From NCBI GenBank assembly GCA_003240775.1, contig QFNI01000017.1:1-64000 (forward strand): a DNA stretch of 64,000 nucleotides, written 5' to 3'. Below the pieces are notes generated by a model that did not search any database, had not been told where the DNA came from, and worked only from the letters and a program-made list of their open reading frames with translations. The DNA is from Mesorhizobium amorphae. Its GTDB lineage: Bacteria; Pseudomonadota; Alphaproteobacteria; Rhizobiales; Rhizobiaceae. The first letter of the stretch is position 1. The number at the start of each line of letters is the position of its first letter. The position numbers and the translations under genes were made by a program. This document shows positions 55,301-63,568 of the stretch, one piece after another.

Positions 55301-56020
55301 ATGCCGATCCTCGCCCTTTCCGACGTGTCCAAGAGCTTCGGCGCCCTCGTGGTCGCCGAGCGCGTCACGTTCGCGCTTGAAAAGGGCGAGGCGCTCGGCA
55401 TCGTCGGCCCCAACGGGGCCGGCAAGTCCACCTTGTTCAACCTCATCACCGGCAACATCCGGGTGGACAGCGGAACCGTGGAGTTCGACGGCCGCGACGT
55501 GACGCGCGCGCCGCCCATGGCGCGCTGCCTGGCCGGGCTCGGGCGCACGTTCCAGATCCCCCAGCCCTTCGACAAGTTGTCGGTGTTCGAGAACCTGCTG
55601 GTTGCCGCCTCCTTCGGCTCCAACCGTGCGGAGGCGGATGTCGGCGAGCGCTGTGCCCTGATCCTGGAAGAGACCGGCCTCATCCGCCGCGCCAACCAGC
55701 CGGCGGGAACGCTTGGCCTGCTCGACCGCAAGCGGCTGGAACTCGCACGTGCGCTGGCGACCGAGCCCAAGCTCCTGCTGCTCGACGAGATCGCGGGCGG
55801 GCTGACCGAGGGCGAGTGCGGCGAGCTTGTCGCGCTGATCCGCGCGATCCACGCGCGGGGCGCCTCCATCATCTGGATCGAGCACGTCCTGCACGCGCTC
55901 ACCTCCGTCGTGTCGCGCATCCTGGTGCTCAATTTCGGCCGCGTGATCGCCGAAGGAGCCGCGGACGAGGTGATGGAGCGCGCAGAGGTCCGCGAGATCT
56001 ATCTGGGGATCGAGGTCTGA
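55301..56020 (+). CDS. Liv-type ABC transporter ATP-binding protein (LivG-like)
   Basis: 239 residues: Walker A GPNGAGKST, altered signature TLGLLDRKRLELARAL, Walker B LLLLDEIAGGLTEGE. ATG at 55301 chosen; a TTG at 55292 directly after the previous stop would add three residues. Its stop overlaps the LivF start by one base. Confidence 0.92.
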   Translation: MPILALSDVSKSFGALVVAERVTFALEKGEALGIVGPNGAGKSTLFNLITGNIRVDSGTVEFDGRDVTRAPPMARCLAGLGRTFQIPQPFDKLSVFENLLVAASFGSNRAEADVGERCALILEETGLIRRANQPAGTLGLLDRKRLELARALATEPKLLLLDEIAGGLTEGECGELVALIRAIHARGASIIWIEHVLHALTSVVSRILVLNFGRVIAEGAADEVMERAEVREIYLGIEV

Positions 56021-56730
56021 TGCCCCTTCTCGAAACCCGCGGGCTCCAATCCTTCTACGGCGATTTCCAGGCTTTGTTCGGCGTGGACATCACGCTGGAG
56101 CAAGGCGAGACATTGGCCGTGATCGGCGCCAACGGCGCGGGCAAGTCGACGCTGATGCGCTCGATCGCGGGCGTGCTGCGCAACGCGCCCGACCAGATCC
56201 TGTTCGAGGGCCGCCCGGTGGGCGCGCTTTCCGCCCCCGACATCGTGGCGCTCGGCATCGCCATGGTGCCGGAGGGGCGCAAGCTCTTCCCTTCGCTGTC
56301 GGTGGAGGAGAACCTCCTGATCGGCCGCTACGGCCGCGCGGTGGACGGGCCGTGGAACCTCCAAGCGATCTACGACCTCTTCCCCGTGCTGCGCGAGCGC
56401 CGCCGCAACCCCGGCACCGCCCTTTCCGGCGGCCAGCAGCAGATGGTGGCGATCGGGCGCGCCTTGATGTCCAACCCCCGCGTGCTGCTCTGCGACGAGC
56501 TGAGCCTCGGCCTCGCCCCCGTGGTCATCAAGGATATCTACGCGGCCTTCCCCCGTATCCGCGCGAGCGGAGCATCGCTCGTGATCGTGGAGCAGGACAT
56601 CGGCCAGGCCATGAAGGTGGCCGACCGCCTGTGCTGCATGATCGAGGGCCGCGTGACGCTTGCGGGCCGCGCGTCGGCCATCAGCCGCGACGAGATCCAC
56701 GCCGCCTATTTCGGGACGCGCCCGCGATGA
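56020..56730 (+). CDS. Liv-type ABC transporter ATP-binding protein (LivF-like)
   Basis: 236 residues: Walker A GANGAGKST, signature LSGGQQQMVAIGRALM, Walker B LLCDELSLGLAP, switch VIVEQDI. TGATG junction with LivG; 4-base overlap with LivH. Confidence 0.93.
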   Translation: MPLLETRGLQSFYGDFQALFGVDITLEQGETLAVIGANGAGKSTLMRSIAGVLRNAPDQILFEGRPVGALSAPDIVALGIAMVPEGRKLFPSLSVEENLLIGRYGRAVDGPWNLQAIYDLFPVLRERRRNPGTALSGGQQQMVAIGRALMSNPRVLLCDELSLGLAPVVIKDIYAAFPRIRASGASLVIVEQDIGQAMKVADRLCCMIEGRVTLAGRASAISRDEIHAAYFGTRPR

Positions 56731-57590
56731 ACTGGCTCGACACCATCGTCCAGGGCATCCTGCTCGGCGGGCTCTATGCGCTCTTCGCCGCGGGCCTGAG
56801 CCTCGTCTTCGGCGTGATGCGGCTCGTCAACCTCGCCCATGGCGACCTGATCGTGATGGGCGCCTTCCTGATCTTGGTTCTGGTCACGACGCTTGGCCTC
56901 AACCCGTTCCTGGCGGCCCTCGTCGCGCTGCCCGTGATGTTCCTGCTCGGTTTCGGGCTGCAGTTCCTGGTGCTCAACCGCACGATCGGCCCCGACATCC
57001 TGCCGCCGCTTCTCGTCACCTTCGGGCTGTCGGTGGTGATCCAGAACGCGCTTCTGGAAGGCTTCTCCGCCGACAGCCGCCGCATCGGCGCGGGCGCTCT
57101 GGAAACCGCCTCCATCCCGCTCGGCCCCGTCACCGTCGGCACCATGCCGCTCCTGACCTTCGCTTCGGCGCTCGCCGTGATCGGGGGCCTGAACATCCTC
57201 TTCTACCGCACGAGCCTGGGCCGCGCCTTCCGCGCCACCTCCGACGATCCCGTCACAGCCGGCCTGATGGGCATCCGCCCGGCCGCGGTCTTCGCGCGCG
57301 CCACGGGGATCGCGATGGTGGTCGCCACCATCGCCGCCCTTTATCTCGGCACCCGCGCGAATTTCGATCCAACCGTCGGCCCCGCCCGCCTGATCTACGC
57401 CTTCGAGGCGGTCATCATCGGAGGCCTGGGCTCGTTCTGGGGCACGCTGGCGGGCGGCGTCATCATCGGCGTCGCGCAGACGGTGGGCGCGCGCATCAAC
57501 CCCGAATGGCAGATCCTCGCGGGCCACATCGCGTTTCTCGTCGTGCTTCTCTTCCGCCCGCGCGGCATCTTCCCGAGGGCGACCGACTGA
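56727..57590 (+). CDS. Liv-type ABC transporter permease (LivH-like)
   Basis: 287 residues, multi-spanning, starting MNWLDTIVQGILLGGLYAL with LVNLAHGDLIVMGAF and EAVIIGGLGSFWGTLAGGV. Closest in this window to the LivH at 45459. One-base junction with LivM. Confidence 0.93.
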   Translation: MNWLDTIVQGILLGGLYALFAAGLSLVFGVMRLVNLAHGDLIVMGAFLILVLVTTLGLNPFLAALVALPVMFLLGFGLQFLVLNRTIGPDILPPLLVTFGLSVVIQNALLEGFSADSRRIGAGALETASIPLGPVTVGTMPLLTFASALAVIGGLNILFYRTSLGRAFRATSDDPVTAGLMGIRPAAVFARATGIAMVVATIAALYLGTRANFDPTVGPARLIYAFEAVIIGGLGSFWGTLAGGVIIGVAQTVGARINPEWQILAGHIAFLVVLLFRPRGIFPRATD

Positions 57591-58675
57591 TGACCGCCCT
57601 TTCCTCCCCCGGCTGGTCGGTCCGCACGGGCACCCGCGCCTCGACCTTGGCCGCGATCGTCGCCTGGGCGATCCTCGCGCTCGGCTTCGCAGCCCCCTTG
57701 TTTTTGAGTCGCGGCGCAATCCAGGACCTGTTCTTCATCTTCACCATGCTGACGCTCGCGCAGTGCTGGAACCTGCTTGCGGGCTATACCGGTCTCGTCT
57801 CGGTCGGCCAGCAGGCCTTTGTGGGCCTCGGCGCCTACGCGCTCTTCGGCACCGTGATCCTGCTCGGCCTCGACCCGCTCTGGGGCATCCTGCTCGCGGG
57901 CGTCCTGGCGGTGCTTCTCGCCATTCCCACGGCGTTCTTCGTGTTCCGCCTGGCGGGAGCCTATTTCGCCATCGGCACATGGGTGATCGCCGAGGTGGTG
58001 CGCCTACTTCTCGCCCAGTGGCGCGCGCTCGGCGGCGGCACGGGCACCTCCCTGCCCCCTGCCGCCGTGCGCGACATGACGGGCGTTTCCTGGGTGGCGG
58101 ACCTCTTCGGCGTGCGCGCAGCACAAGCCGCCGACATCCTGTGCTACTGGCTCGCGCTCGCGCTCGCGGCCGGCACCATCTTCGGCATCCTCTCGCTCCT
58201 GCGCTCGCGCAGGGGCCTGGGCCTCGCCGCCATGCGCGACAATCCACTGGCGGCATCGGCCATCGGCGTCGATCCCACCCGCATGAAGGCCGGCGTCTAC
58301 CTTGCGGCCGCCTTCGTCACAGGGCTGACGGGCGCGCTCATCTATCTCCGCACCGCTCGCATCTCGCCCGACGCCGCCTTCTCCGTCACCGACTGGACGG
58401 CCTATGTCATCTTCATCGTCGTGATCGGCGGCATCGGCACGATCGAAGGCCCGATCGTCGGCGTGCTCGTCTTCTTCCTTTTGCGCACCGCACTCGCCGA
58501 TTGGGGCTCCTGGTACCTCCTGGTGCTCGGCGCTCTCGGCATCGCTGTGATGCTGTTTGCCCCGCGCGGCCTCTGGGGCCTCGTTTCCGCCCGCACGGGG
58601 CTCGAACTCTTTCCGGTCCGCCGCATCCTGGCCGGGCCCATTCCTCGAAAGGACACCACTCATGGCGGAGATTGA
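57590..58675 (+). CDS. Liv-type ABC transporter permease (LivM-like)
   Basis: 361 residues with WNLLAGYTGLVSVGQQAFVG and MRDNPLAASAIGV, nearly the same motifs as the LivM at 46321. It overlaps the flavin monooxygenase gene by 14 bases, so importer and hydroxylase are co-expressed. Confidence 0.93.
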   Translation: MTALSSPGWSVRTGTRASTLAAIVAWAILALGFAAPLFLSRGAIQDLFFIFTMLTLAQCWNLLAGYTGLVSVGQQAFVGLGAYALFGTVILLGLDPLWGILLAGVLAVLLAIPTAFFVFRLAGAYFAIGTWVIAEVVRLLLAQWRALGGGTGTSLPPAAVRDMTGVSWVADLFGVRAAQAADILCYWLALALAAGTIFGILSLLRSRRGLGLAAMRDNPLAASAIGVDPTRMKAGVYLAAAFVTGLTGALIYLRTARISPDAAFSVTDWTAYVIFIVVIGGIGTIEGPIVGVLVFFLLRTALADWGSWYLLVLGALGIAVMLFAPRGLWGLVSARTGLELFPVRRILAGPIPRKDTTHGGD

Positions 58676-60416
58676 AACCGACGTTCTCGTCGTAGGCACC
58701 GGCCCTGCGGGCTCGGCATGTGCCGCGCTGCTTTCGAGCTACGGCATCCCCAACCTCGCCATCAACCGCTACCGCTGGCTGGCGAACACGCCGCGTGCCC
58801 ACATCACCAACCAGCGCACCATGGAAGTCTTGCGCGATCTCGGCCGCGAGGTGGAGGACGAGGTCTATCTCTTCGCCACCGGCCAGGACCTGATGGGCCA
58901 GAACGTGTTCTGCACGGCCCTCACCGGCGAGGAAATCGGCCGCATGCGCTCCTGGGGCACGCATCCCGTGAGCCGCGCAGCGCACCAGCTCGCCTCGCCC
59001 GCCCACATGAACGATCTGCCGCAGACCTACATGGAGCCGCTGCTCTTCAAGACGGCCTGCTCGCGCGGCACCCAGTCGCGCATGTCCACCGAATACGTCT
59101 CCCACGTGCAGGATGCCGACGGCGTCACCACCACCTGCCGCGACCGGCTGACGGGCCGCGAGTTCACCGTGCGCTCGCGCTTCCTGGTGGGCGCCGACGG
59201 CGGCAATTCCCGCGTGGCCGAAGATGCCGGGCTTACCTTCGAAGGCCGCATGGGGGTGGGCGGCTCCATGAACATCCTGTTCAAGGCCGACCTGTCCCGT
59301 CACGTCGCCCACCGCCCTTCCGTTCTCTACTGGGTGGTGCAGCCGGGCGCAGACGTTGGCGGCATCGGCATGGGCCTCGTTCGCATGGTGCGGCCGTGGA
59401 ACGAGTGGCTGATCGTCTGGGGCTACGATATCAACGAGCCGCCTCCGGAAGTGGACACGGCCTTCGCGACCAAGGTCGTGCGCGACCTCGTGGGCGACCC
59501 CGACCTTGCCGTGGACATCCAGTCGGTCTCCACCTGGACCGTCAACAACATGTACGCGACCACGCTGTCGAACGGCCGCGTGTTCTGCATGGGCGACGCC
59601 ATCCACCGACACCCGCCCTCCAACGGCTTGGGCTCCAACACCTCGATCCAGGATGCCTTCAACCTCGCCTGGAAGCTCGCCTATGTGCTCCGGGGCCAGG
59701 CGGGAATGCCGCTGCTGGACAGCTTCCAGGCCGAGCGCGCGCCGATTGCCAAGCAGATCGTGACCCGCGCCAACCAGTCGATCGAGGAGTTCGGCCCGAT
59801 CTTCAAGGCGCTCGGCCTCCTCGACACGGTGGACCCCGTGAAGATGCAGGAGAACATGGACGCCCGCACGGACGACACGCCCGAGGCCGAAAAGCAGCGC
59901 GAGGCGATCCGCGCGACGATCGCCGCCAAGAACTACGAGTTCGACGCGCATGGCGTGGAGATGAACCAGCGCTACCGCTCGTCCGCAGCCCTGCCCGGTG
60001 ACGAGCCGGAGCCCGCGTTCGAGCGCGACCGAGAGCTCTTCTATCAGCCCACCACCTGGCCCGGCGCGCGCCTGCCGCATGCCTGGGTGTTCGCCGCGGA
60101 TGGCCAGAAGGCTTCCACTCTCGACCTCTGCGGCAAGGGCCGCTTCACCATCCTGACGGGCATCGGCGGACAGGGCTGGGCGAAGGCCGCTGAGACGCTG
60201 GCAGCCGATCTCGGCATCCCACTCCAGGCCCATGTGATCGGCCCCCGCCAGGACTGGCAGGACCTGGCCGGTGACTGGGCGGCCCTGCGCGAGGTGCGCG
60301 ATGGCGGCACAGTGCTCGTGCGCCCCGACCAGCACGTCGCCTGGCGCGCGTTCCAGGCCTCCGCCGACCCCGATGGCGAGCTTCGCGCAGCCCTGCGCGC
60401 CATTCTGGCCTTGTGA
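58662..60416 (+). CDS. FAD-dependent aromatic monooxygenase (TfdB/phenol hydroxylase type)
   Basis: 584 residues, class A flavoprotein hydroxylase. FAD motif VVGTGPAGSACAA (10-22), the GADG motif at 177-180, and the GD motif at 311-312 (CMGDAIHRHPPSNGLGSNT); a C-terminal thioredoxin-like domain follows, as in phenol and 2,4-dichlorophenol hydroxylases. It would add an ortho hydroxyl to a phenol using NAD(P)H and O2. The next gene (12 bases on) is an intradiol dioxygenase, consistent with production of a catechol or hydroxyquinol. Confidence 0.92.
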   Translation: MAEIETDVLVVGTGPAGSACAALLSSYGIPNLAINRYRWLANTPRAHITNQRTMEVLRDLGREVEDEVYLFATGQDLMGQNVFCTALTGEEIGRMRSWGTHPVSRAAHQLASPAHMNDLPQTYMEPLLFKTACSRGTQSRMSTEYVSHVQDADGVTTTCRDRLTGREFTVRSRFLVGADGGNSRVAEDAGLTFEGRMGVGGSMNILFKADLSRHVAHRPSVLYWVVQPGADVGGIGMGLVRMVRPWNEWLIVWGYDINEPPPEVDTAFATKVVRDLVGDPDLAVDIQSVSTWTVNNMYATTLSNGRVFCMGDAIHRHPPSNGLGSNTSIQDAFNLAWKLAYVLRGQAGMPLLDSFQAERAPIAKQIVTRANQSIEEFGPIFKALGLLDTVDPVKMQENMDARTDDTPEAEKQREAIRATIAAKNYEFDAHGVEMNQRYRSSAALPGDEPEPAFERDRELFYQPTTWPGARLPHAWVFAADGQKASTLDLCGKGRFTILTGIGGQGWAKAAETLAADLGIPLQAHVIGPRQDWQDLAGDWAALREVRDGGTVLVRPDQHVAWRAFQASADPDGELRAALRAILAL

Positions 60417-60427
60417 GGAGGACCGTC

Positions 60428-61315
60428 ATGGACAGCCACGAGAGAGGGTTCTTCACCGAGGAGGATTCGGTCGAGGTCGTCACCGGGCGCAACGTCAACG
60501 CCCAGGACGAGCGGCTGAAGGCGGTGATGGAGGTGATCACCCGCAAGCTGCACGAGGCGGTGAAGGAGATCGAACCCACGCAAGCGGAGTGGTTCGAGGC
60601 GATCATGTTCCTCACCCGCACCGGCCAGCTCTGCAACGAGTGGCGGCAGGAGTTCATCCTCTTGTCGGATGCGCTCGGCGTTTCCATGCTGGTCGACGCC
60701 ATCAACAACCGCAAGCCGTCGGGCGCATCCGAGTCCACCGTGCTCGGCCCCTTCCACGTGGCCGACGCGCCGGAAATGCCGATGGGCGCCAACATCTGCC
60801 TCGACCACAAGGGCGAGGACATGGTGATCCACGGCCGGATCACGGACACCGACGGCAACCCGATCTCGAACGCCGTGCTCGACGTCTGGCAGGCCAATGA
60901 CGAGGGCTTCTACGACGTGCAGCAGAAGGGCATCCAGCCCGACTTCAACCTGCGCGGCGTGTTCCGCACGGGTGCCGACGGCCGCTACTGGTTCCGCGCG
61001 GTGAAGCCGAAATTCTACCCCATCCCCGACGACGGCACGGTGGGCAAGCTGCTGGGCGCGCTCGGCCGGCATCCCTATCGCCCCGCGCATCTGCACTTCA
61101 TACTGAAGGCGGACGGGTTCGAGACGCTGACCACGCACATCTTCGATCCCGACGATCCCTATATCGAGTCGGACGCGGTGTTCGGCGTAAAAGAGAGCCT
61201 GCTCGCCGAGTTCAAGCGGGTGGACGATCCCGCGCGCGCGGCGGAGCTGGAGTTTCCCGGCTGGTTCTGGGAGGTGGAATACGACTTCGTGCTGGCCCGG
61301 CCGCAGGAGGGGTGA
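60428..61315 (+). CDS. Hydroxyquinol/catechol 1,2-dioxygenase (intradiol)
   Basis: 295 residues. All four iron ligands are visible: Y162 (GFYDVQ), Y197 (KPKFYPIPDDG), H221 and H223 (PAHLHF), with numbering almost identical to the Nocardioides hydroxyquinol 1,2-dioxygenase as I recall it. It opens the ring between two adjacent hydroxyls to give maleylacetate from hydroxyquinol (or muconate from catechol). ATG at 60428 with GAGGAGGA upstream; a GTG at 60413 is less likely. Last gene of its operon; a long inverted repeat follows. Confidence 0.93.
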   Translation: MDSHERGFFTEEDSVEVVTGRNVNAQDERLKAVMEVITRKLHEAVKEIEPTQAEWFEAIMFLTRTGQLCNEWRQEFILLSDALGVSMLVDAINNRKPSGASESTVLGPFHVADAPEMPMGANICLDHKGEDMVIHGRITDTDGNPISNAVLDVWQANDEGFYDVQQKGIQPDFNLRGVFRTGADGRYWFRAVKPKFYPIPDDGTVGKLLGALGRHPYRPAHLHFILKADGFETLTTHIFDPDDPYIESDAVFGVKESLLAEFKRVDDPARAAELEFPGWFWEVEYDFVLARPQEG

Positions 61316-61340
61316 GCGACGGTCGTGCAGTTGGAAACCG

Positions 61341-61474
61341 GTGCGTCCTTCGAGGCCCACTGGCGTGGGCGCCTCAGGATGAGGACCGTGGGGTGCTGAT
61401 GCTCATGGTTCGGAGTCAGCGCCGCCCTCCCTCATCCTGAGGTGCCCGCGTCTCGTGGGCCTCGAAGGACGCAC
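61341..61474. repeat. Intergenic inverted repeat with ~43-base arms
   Basis: Left arm 61341-61383, right arm 61431-61474, 47-base spacer. The outer 20 bases (GTGCGTCCTTCGAGGCCCAC) are perfectly inverted; the inner part (CCTCAGGATGAG / CTCATCCTGAGG) is also complementary. I recall elements of this type (GTGCGTCCTTCGAG...CCTCAGGATGAGG) as frequent intergenic repeats in Hyphomicrobiales. Sited between convergent dioxygenase and LysR genes, it would fold into a long hairpin and can serve as a terminator. Confidence 0.9.
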
Positions 61475-61486
61475 CGCCTCCCAGCT

Positions 61487-62473
61487 TCACCCCGCCATTC
61501 CCTCCCGTTCCCCCATGAACGGCCCCGGCGCCCAGCGGATGTCGCCTTCATAGCGCGCCACCGCACGCCGCAATTCACCGAATTCCCGCCGCAGGTGGCC
61601 CACGAACTTCCGCCCCGCGGGGTTCGCGAAGGGCTTGGTCCGCGTCATGATCCCCAGCGCCCGCTCGGGCTGGGGAATGTCGAGCGGCAGGATCGACACC
61701 TTGCCCTCCCCCCGGAACGCATAGGCGACCGACAGCGGCATCAACGCCAGCGCGTCCGTGCCCATCAGATAGTTCATCACCGAAAGCAGCGACCCGCCCG
61801 CGAACCGCACCGAGACCTCCTCCAGTCCCAGCGTCAGCAGGATGTTGTGGAGGTCGAGCACGAGCGGCGAGCCCGGAAGCGGGGCTATCCAAGGATAAGC
61901 GATCAGATCCTCCGTCTGAAACGAACGCTTGTGCGTCAGCGGGTGGCCGGCCGAGCAGGCGAGCACGTTGCGCGCGGGCAGAATGGGCTCGAACTGGAGA
62001 TCGGCGCGCAGGTCCACCGCGCCCGTGGGCGTGATCGCCACGTCGATCCGGCCGGCGTCGAGCTCGGCGGCGAGATCGGAATAGTTGCCGTAGGACTGGT
62101 GCACCATGATGCCCGCCTCGGAGCGCTGGAACGACGCGATCATGGGCGACACCACGGCATCCATGAAGAACGGCACGCCGCCGATCCGTACGCGCCCCGA
62201 CGAGCCCGACTTGAAGGAGCGGATGATCTCGGCCGCCTTGCGCGAGGATTGCAGGATCGAGCGCCCCTGCAGGCCCAACTGCTCGCCGAGCGGGGTGGGC
62301 TGCATCGGCCTGCGCCCCGGCACGAAGAGCGGCTCGCCGATGCGCTTTTCGAGCGTGGAGATGGTGCGCGACACCGCGGGCTGGGTCATGCCGAGCATGG
62401 CGGCTGCTTCCGTCACGCCGCCCGCCTCGATCACCGCGGCCAGTTGAACGAGATGATGCTCCACGATCTTCAT
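61487..62473 (-). CDS. LysR family transcriptional regulator
   Basis: 328 residues. Helix-turn-helix at about 8-60 (AAVIEAGGVTEAAAMLGMTQ, PAVSRTISTLEKRIGEPLF), then an effector-binding domain. Paralogue of the regulator at 51031. Divergent from the VOC dioxygenase gene, with a palindromic LysR site overlapping its start codon. It may also act at the SDR operon, which carries the same half-sites. Confidence 0.93.
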   Translation of the reverse strand: MKIVEHHLVQLAAVIEAGGVTEAAAMLGMTQPAVSRTISTLEKRIGEPLFVPGRRPMQPTPLGEQLGLQGRSILQSSRKAAEIIRSFKSGSSGRVRIGGVPFFMDAVVSPMIASFQRSEAGIMVHQSYGNYSDLAAELDAGRIDVAITPTGAVDLRADLQFEPILPARNVLACSAGHPLTHKRSFQTEDLIAYPWIAPLPGSPLVLDLHNILLTLGLEEVSVRFAGGSLLSVMNYLMGTDALALMPLSVAYAFRGEGKVSILPLDIPQPERALGIMTRTKPFANPAGRKFVGHLRREFGELRRAVARYEGDIRWAPGPFMGEREGMAG

Positions 62474-62486
62474 AGCAAAATGCTAT
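62472..62486. promoter_or_regulatory. LysR operator overlapping the LysR start codon
   Basis: Perfect palindrome ATAGCA-AAA-TGCTAT with a T-N11-A core (T62473, A62485). It covers the first base pairs of the LysR gene's start codon, suiting negative autoregulation, and lies 117 bases upstream of the VOC dioxygenase start. Half-sites are shared with 41666-41687. Confidence 0.6.
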
Positions 62487-62603
62487 AGGATCGATGCGAA
62501 CTATCATCAACTCCGCGACAGCTCGCGTGTAGTCTCCATTCCACGGATCGGCGCGCGGGAGGAGCTGCGCTCCGGCCAATGCCAAGACCTGGAGGAGGAA
62601 GCG

Positions 62604-63560
62604 ATGGCGCTGGTCAGCGGATACCATCACCTGACGCTCTGCACGGACGGTGTGCAGGAGGACTACGACTTCTACACCAAGGCGCTCGGCCTCTACTCGG
62701 TCAAGCGCACAGTGCTGTTCGACGGCACGATCCCCGTCTACCACCTGTATTACGGCTCGCGGGGCGGCGACGCCTCGACCATCATCACCACGTTTCCCTT
62801 CCGCAAGCCCGGCGTGATGGGCAGGCGGGGCACCAACCAGTCGAAGATCATCCAGGCCGCCATCCCCCAAGGCACGGCCGAATGGTGGATCGAGCGCCTG
62901 GGCGGCAAGGGCATCGAGGCCAGGAAGATCAGCCGCTTCGGCATCACGCGCGTGGCGCTGTCCCACCCCTGCGGCATCCCGCACGAGCTGGTGGAAAGCC
63001 CCGCCGACAACCGTCCCTCGATCGTCAACGAGGCCCAAGGCGTGGACGCCGCCCACGGCATCAAGGGCATCTACGGTGCGGCCATCGCCGTCTTCGACCG
63101 CACCTCGATGGACGATTTCCTGACGGTCGGCATGAGCATGAAGAAGGAAGCCGACAGCGACGAGGGCCTGATGTTCTCCGTGCCGAACGCTGCCGGCCCC
63201 TCCAGTGTGGTCGAGGTGATCGAAGAGCCCAAGGGCCCGCAGGGCACCTGGACGCTCGCTGGCGGCACCATCCACCACCTTGCGCTCAACACGGGCGACG
63301 AGGAGAACCAGCTCAAGCTCAAGGCGCACCTCGAAGGGCTCGGCTTCACCGACGTGTCCGACCAGAAGGACCGCAACTACTTCAAGTCCTGCTATGTCCG
63401 CTCGCCGGGCGGCGCGCTTTTCGAGATCGCCTGGTCGGTGGAAGGCGGCTGGGCGCTCGACGAGCCCGCCGACAAGATCGGCACCACGCTCGTCTTCCCG
63501 CCCTGGTTCGAGAACCGCCGCGAGGAGCTGATCGCTGGGCTGGAACCCGCGCAGTTCTGA
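62604..63560 (+). CDS. VOC-family ring-cleaving dioxygenase (MhqO/LinE/PcpA-like)
   Basis: 318 residues, two tandem vicinal-oxygen-chelate modules. Candidate iron ligands are one of H8/H9 (YHHLTLC), one of H224/H225 (TIHHLAL) and E274 (ALFEIAW), a spacing close to that of PcpA. Relatives cleave hydroquinones next to a hydroxyl group (LinE, PcpA) or protect against quinones (MhqO/MhqE). ATG at 62604 with GGAGGA upstream. The adjacent esterase gene gives the MhqO-MhqD-type pair. Hydroquinone-type substrates are inferred. Confidence 0.88.
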   Translation: MALVSGYHHLTLCTDGVQEDYDFYTKALGLYSVKRTVLFDGTIPVYHLYYGSRGGDASTIITTFPFRKPGVMGRRGTNQSKIIQAAIPQGTAEWWIERLGGKGIEARKISRFGITRVALSHPCGIPHELVESPADNRPSIVNEAQGVDAAHGIKGIYGAAIAVFDRTSMDDFLTVGMSMKKEADSDEGLMFSVPNAAGPSSVVEVIEEPKGPQGTWTLAGGTIHHLALNTGDEENQLKLKAHLEGLGFTDVSDQKDRNYFKSCYVRSPGGALFEIAWSVEGGWALDEPADKIGTTLVFPPWFENRREELIAGLEPAQF

Positions 63561-63568
63561 GCCGCGCG

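Noticed and set aside
61341..61474. Transposon ends
   Set aside because: Only 47 bases between the arms, no transposase and no target duplication visible; fits an intergenic repeat instead.
62604..63560. Catechol 2,3-dioxygenase or simple glyoxalase I
   Set aside because: Length and ligand spacing (H8/9, H224/225, E274) fit the LinE/PcpA/MhqO group better.
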